A DNA stretch of 7,357 nucleotides from an uncultured Prevotella sp. (GTDB lineage: Bacteria; Bacteroidota; Bacteroidia; Bacteroidales; Bacteroidaceae): NCBI GenBank assembly GCA_900557035.1, contig USRA01000080.1:1-7357 (forward strand), written 5' to 3'. A program made the translations under genes and the position numbers. Within the stretch, counting starts at the first letter, position 1; every line of letters begins with the position of its first letter. The notes under the pieces were generated by a model, which ran no database searches, had not been told where the DNA came from, and was given only the letters and a program-made list of their open reading frames with translations. Shown here piece after piece: positions 5,451 through 7,357 of the stretch.

Positions 5451-6578
5451 TTACTTCACCCAATCCAACCAATTCTCTGGCGTAACAATAGCCTTTTCCT
5501 TCACATCGTATGCTGTAAGGAAAGAATTAGGGAACTGGGTGTTGGCACGCTTGGGATTCCATTTCATCTCAAAGAGAGAGAATTGTCCATCACACTCCTC
5601 TATGTAATCTATCTCCTGTTGTTGATTGGTGCGCCAAAAATAACTATTCACGTATCGACCGTTATATTGATTAGCCTTAATACGCTCACTGATAAAGAAA
5701 TTCTCCCACAAAGCACCCACATCTTGGCGAAGAGCAAGGGGAGCGAAATTCTGCAAGATGGCATTTCGGATGCCATTATCATAGAAATAAAACTTCTTGG
5801 CACGCTTTAGCTCTGTACGAAGATTTCTACTGAAGCCATTCAGCTTAAAGACAATGTAGCACTTCTCCAACAAGTCGATGTACTTCTCCACAGTCTTGTT
5901 ATCCGTACCCACCGTCTGAGCCAACTCATTATACGACACCTCGCTTGTCACCTGCAAAGCCAAAGCCGTAAGAAGTTTGCCCAATAATGCCGGGCGACGC
6001 ACACTCTCCAAGTTCAACAAGTCCTTATACAAATAACTGTTGGAGAGATTATACAATAAGTCCTTGGCATCCTCTTGATGATTGAAGATGTCTGGATAAG
6101 AGCCAAAAACAAGACGACTCTCCAAAGTTTGCTTCACAGAGAGCAACCCCTGCGCATTCAAAAGCTCTCCCGTTGACAGAGGAAAGAGATGATATTCAAA
6201 CTTTCTTCCTGTCAAAGGTTCGTTGAGTTTGTTCTGGAGTTCAAAAGAAGAAGAGCCTGTCACCAACAATTGCACATCAGGGAAATTATCCGTAATGCGC
6301 TTCAATGTCATACCGATATTCTCCACCCTCTGAGCCTCATCGATAACAAGTATCTTGTTCTGCCCTATCAGCAATCTCAACTCTTGCGTATTCATTGCAG
6401 ACAGCATCTCTTGCACCTCAGGCTCGTCGCAATTCAGTTGCAAAGCAGGTTCCTTACGCCCCTCCAACACCATATTGAAGAGCGTACTCTTACCCACTTG
6501 CCTTGCTCCTATCACAATAATCGCCTTGCCTGCAAACATTCGAGCCTCTATCACGTCTTGTAACTGTCGTCGTATCAT
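5451..6578 (-). CDS. AAA_14/DUF4143 ATPase (COG1373)
   Basis: The 375-residue protein has the full family architecture. The AAA_14 ATPase (residues about 15-150) has Walker A GARQVGKS (24-31, Lys30), Walker B KILVIDEAQ (75-83, Asp80/Glu81), sensor LLVTGSSS (104-111) and the family's TGRKFEYHLFPLSTGE segment (123-138). DUF4143 (about 183-345) contains a helix-turn-helix-like stretch (SYNELAQTVGTDNKTVEKYI, 215-234). It ends in a PD-(D/E)XK-like core: ALWENFFISE (289-298), EIDYI (322-326, Asp324) and FEMKW (336-340, Glu337 and Lys339). These ATPases are abundant and multicopy in Bacteroidetes and archaea, and their cellular role is unsettled. The sequence supports ATP binding and a possible nuclease-like or DNA-contacting C-terminus. 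The ATG at 6576-6578 fits the usual M-I-x-R start and lies 28 bp from a consensus -7 box. It is likely the first gene of an operon with the GIY-YIG nuclease. Confidence 0.92.
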   Translation of the reverse strand: MIRRQLQDVIEARMFAGKAIIVIGARQVGKSTLFNMVLEGRKEPALQLNCDEPEVQEMLSAMNTQELRLLIGQNKILVIDEAQRVENIGMTLKRITDNFPDVQLLVTGSSSFELQNKLNEPLTGRKFEYHLFPLSTGELLNAQGLLSVKQTLESRLVFGSYPDIFNHQEDAKDLLYNLSNSYLYKDLLNLESVRRPALLGKLLTALALQVTSEVSYNELAQTVGTDNKTVEKYIDLLEKCYIVFKLNGFSRNLRTELKRAKKFYFYDNGIRNAILQNFAPLALRQDVGALWENFFISERIKANQYNGRYVNSYFWRTNQQQEIDYIEECDGQFSLFEMKWNPKRANTQFPNSFLTAYDVKEKAIVTPENWLDWVK

Positions 6579-6606
6579 ACTATTCTTTTTTGCTTAAAAT
6601 CTGGTG

Positions 6607-6637
6607 CAAAGATAGCAAAAAAATCTCCTAATCCCAA
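6607..6637 (-). promoter_or_regulatory. Bacteroidales promoter of the AAA_14 ATPase operon
   Basis: On the - strand the -7 box is TATCTTTG (6607-6614) and a TTTG -33 box lies at 6634-6637, with exactly 19 bases between them. Both match the Bacteroidetes consensus. The -7 box is followed by CACC, as in the other ATPase promoter. The -33 box lies inside the first motif of the palindrome array, so anything bound there should block RNA polymerase. Confidence 0.75.
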
Positions 6638-6696
6638 AAATTAGGGTGATTTTTGGGATTGTAATCCTAAAATTCATACTGATTTTTGGGATTAGG
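6627..6696. repeat. tandem 31-bp inverted repeats at 33-bp pitch over the promoter
   Basis: The motif ATTTTTGGGATT occurs on the + strand at 6649-6660 and 6682-6693. Its reverse complement is exact at 6630-6641 and present with two mismatches at 6663-6674. The four form two units, 6630-6660 and 6663-6693, each an inverted repeat. The units match at 25 of 31 positions and are offset by 33 bp. The outermost arms, 6627-6641 and 6682-6696, pair perfectly over 15 bp. The array overlaps the -33 box of the ATPase operon and begins 12 bp upstream of its -7 box. This looks like an operator array. The ATPase itself or an unlinked regulator could bind it. Confidence 0.8.
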
Positions 6697-6756
6697 GCAT
6701 ATTTTAGCTCCTAAGGTTATATGTAGGCCAAACTTTATTTAAATATCATTTTTGGC

Positions 6757-6823
6757 AAAAAAAGTGCGACCTTCTCGTACCTTATCTCGTTTTTTTCATA
6801 GATAAGGTACGAAAAGATCGCAC
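6757..6823 (-). terminator. strong terminator after the DEAD-box helicase gene
   Basis: Bases 6764-6787 pair with 6800-6823 as a 24-position stem with only two C-A mismatches and a 12-base loop. The inner 13 bp (6775-6787 with 6800-6812) are perfect. On the - strand the stem is followed by seven Ts (complement of 6757-6763). It starts 23 bp after the helicase stop codon, separating that gene from the ATPase operon. Confidence 0.9.
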
Positions 6824-6845
6824 ATTTATAATACAGTTACATTTC

Positions 6846-7357
6846 TTACTTCTTCTTAGGACGTCTTCTTGCCCAACCTTCTTCCTCGAAGTTTGGCTCC
6901 TCGCCCTTGAACTTCACGTTATCGTTGTTCTGGAAGAACTGGCGCCAATCGCCTGTATCCTCCTGAGGGCGAGACTTTCTGCCGCCACGAGATTCACCAC
7001 GGCTTCCACGTCCGCCCTTTCCACGAGAATCACGAGAATCTCTTGCATCATCAGAAGAACCTCTGCGGCTGCGACCTTCTGAACTGCGACCTCCTCTTTC
7101 TGAAGAACGGGCGCCTCTGCCCTCAGAACTGCGACCGCCACGGGCTGCTCTGCCATGACCTTCCTCATCAGCATCATTACATCTCACGGTTCTGCCCTTG
7201 TACTCAGTACCGTTCAATGCCTTCATCACGCGCTTAGCATCCTCCTCAGGCACCTCGATGTAAGCAAACTTACTCAGCAGGTCGATGTGACCAACCTCCT
7301 GACGACCCTTCACGTGCTTGTTCAGATACTGCATGATTTCGCCCGGATAGAAACCAT
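6846..7357 (-). CDS. DEAD-box RNA helicase, C-terminal part
   Basis: The frame is open to the right edge of the window and ends at the stop codon at 6846-6848, leaving about 170 visible residues. The first ~65 (GFYPGEIMQYLNKH, HIDLLSKFAYIEVPEEDAKR, ALNGTEYKGRTVRCNDADEE) form a DbpA-type RNA-binding domain, an RRM-like module found after the two RecA lobes of DbpA/DeaD-like helicases. Next comes a disordered, strongly basic tail rich in RG, RS and SSE repeats, then DWRQFFQNND and a closing RRRPKKK. Such proteins unwind RNA during ribosome assembly or cold adaptation in the cytoplasm. The helicase core is outside the window, so the assignment rests on the DbpA domain and the tail. The internal ATG at 7334 is not the true start. 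A strong terminator follows. Confidence 0.82.
   Translation of the reverse strand, partial: GFYPGEIMQYLNKHVKGRQEVGHIDLLSKFAYIEVPEEDAKRVMKALNGTEYKGRTVRCNDADEEGHGRAARGGRSSEGRGARSSERGGRSSEGRSRRGSSDDARDSRDSRGKGGRGSRGESRGGRKSRPQEDTGDWRQFFQNNDNVKFKGEEPNFEEEGWARRRPKKK
6966..7160 (-). repeat. low-complexity RG/RS-rich coding repeat
   Basis: Within the helicase tail, the peptide RSSE recurs at 7122-7133, 7095-7106 and 7077-7088. It is followed by RDSRDSRGKGGRGSRGESRG-like sequence. This RGG/RS-type disordered segment probably binds RNA non-specifically. Its short near-repeats are prone to length variation between strains. Confidence 0.65.

Noticed and set aside
6627..6696. CRISPR array or plasmid-type iterons
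   Set aside because: The units are palindromic, have a two-base spacer and occur only twice. They sit exactly over a promoter, and no replication initiator gene is present.
6914..7237. Frames overlapping the helicase tail on both strands
   Set aside because: They arise from the repetitive, stop-poor RG/RS coding DNA. The - strand frame with the DbpA domain is clearly the real one.

Overview
The window looks like chromosomal DNA from a gut or oral Bacteroidales bacterium, most likely Prevotella/Segatella-like. Four things point that way. There is an S46 dipeptidyl-peptidase of the DPP7 type and a secreted GH2 glycosidase of the Bacteroidetes kind. There is a DEAD-box helicase with a DbpA-type RNA-binding domain and a basic RG/RS-rich tail. 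There are TAnnTTTG -7 promoter boxes with no clear Shine-Dalgarno sequences. No tRNA, rRNA, CRISPR array or recognisable insertion sequence was seen.

Layout: (1) The left edge holds the C-terminal part of the S46 peptidase on the + strand, ending at 626. Everything after it is on the - strand. (2) A hairpin-rich convergent intergenic region (627-841) contains a bidirectional terminator. (3) A GH2 glycosidase (842-3487) is interrupted by an in-frame amber codon at 1475-1477. Its N-terminal and catalytic domains are joined by a duplicated 24-bp repeat where an Ig-like domain would be expected. (4) The C-terminal RecA half of a SNF2-family helicase (3554 to about 4393) is joined, out of frame, to the first ~50 codons of a COG1672-type ATPase, which keeps its promoter. 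(5) A likely two-gene operon encodes an AAA_14/DUF4143 ATPase (5451-6578) and a GIY-YIG nuclease (4664-5416). (6) A strong terminator (6757-6823) follows the C-terminal end of the DEAD-box helicase (6846 to the right edge).

Two signals stand out. First, the contiguous block 842-4539 contains three damaged genes: an amber-split GH2, a headless SNF2 and a tailless ATPase. This suggests local gene decay or deletion, or possibly an assembly chimera. Second, both ATPase promoters have the same architecture: a TAnnTTTGCACC element about 25-30 bp before the ATG and, 9-12 bp further upstream, a compact periodic array of short palindromic motifs. One array has four TTTSAAA heptamers at exactly 15-bp pitch. 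The other has two copies of a 31-bp inverted repeat at 33-bp pitch that cover the -33 box. The motif sequences differ between the two genes, which suggests gene-specific operators, possibly autoregulatory. The ATPase plus GIY-YIG nuclease pair with its array is the best candidate here for an undescribed system. Its function is inferred, not shown.
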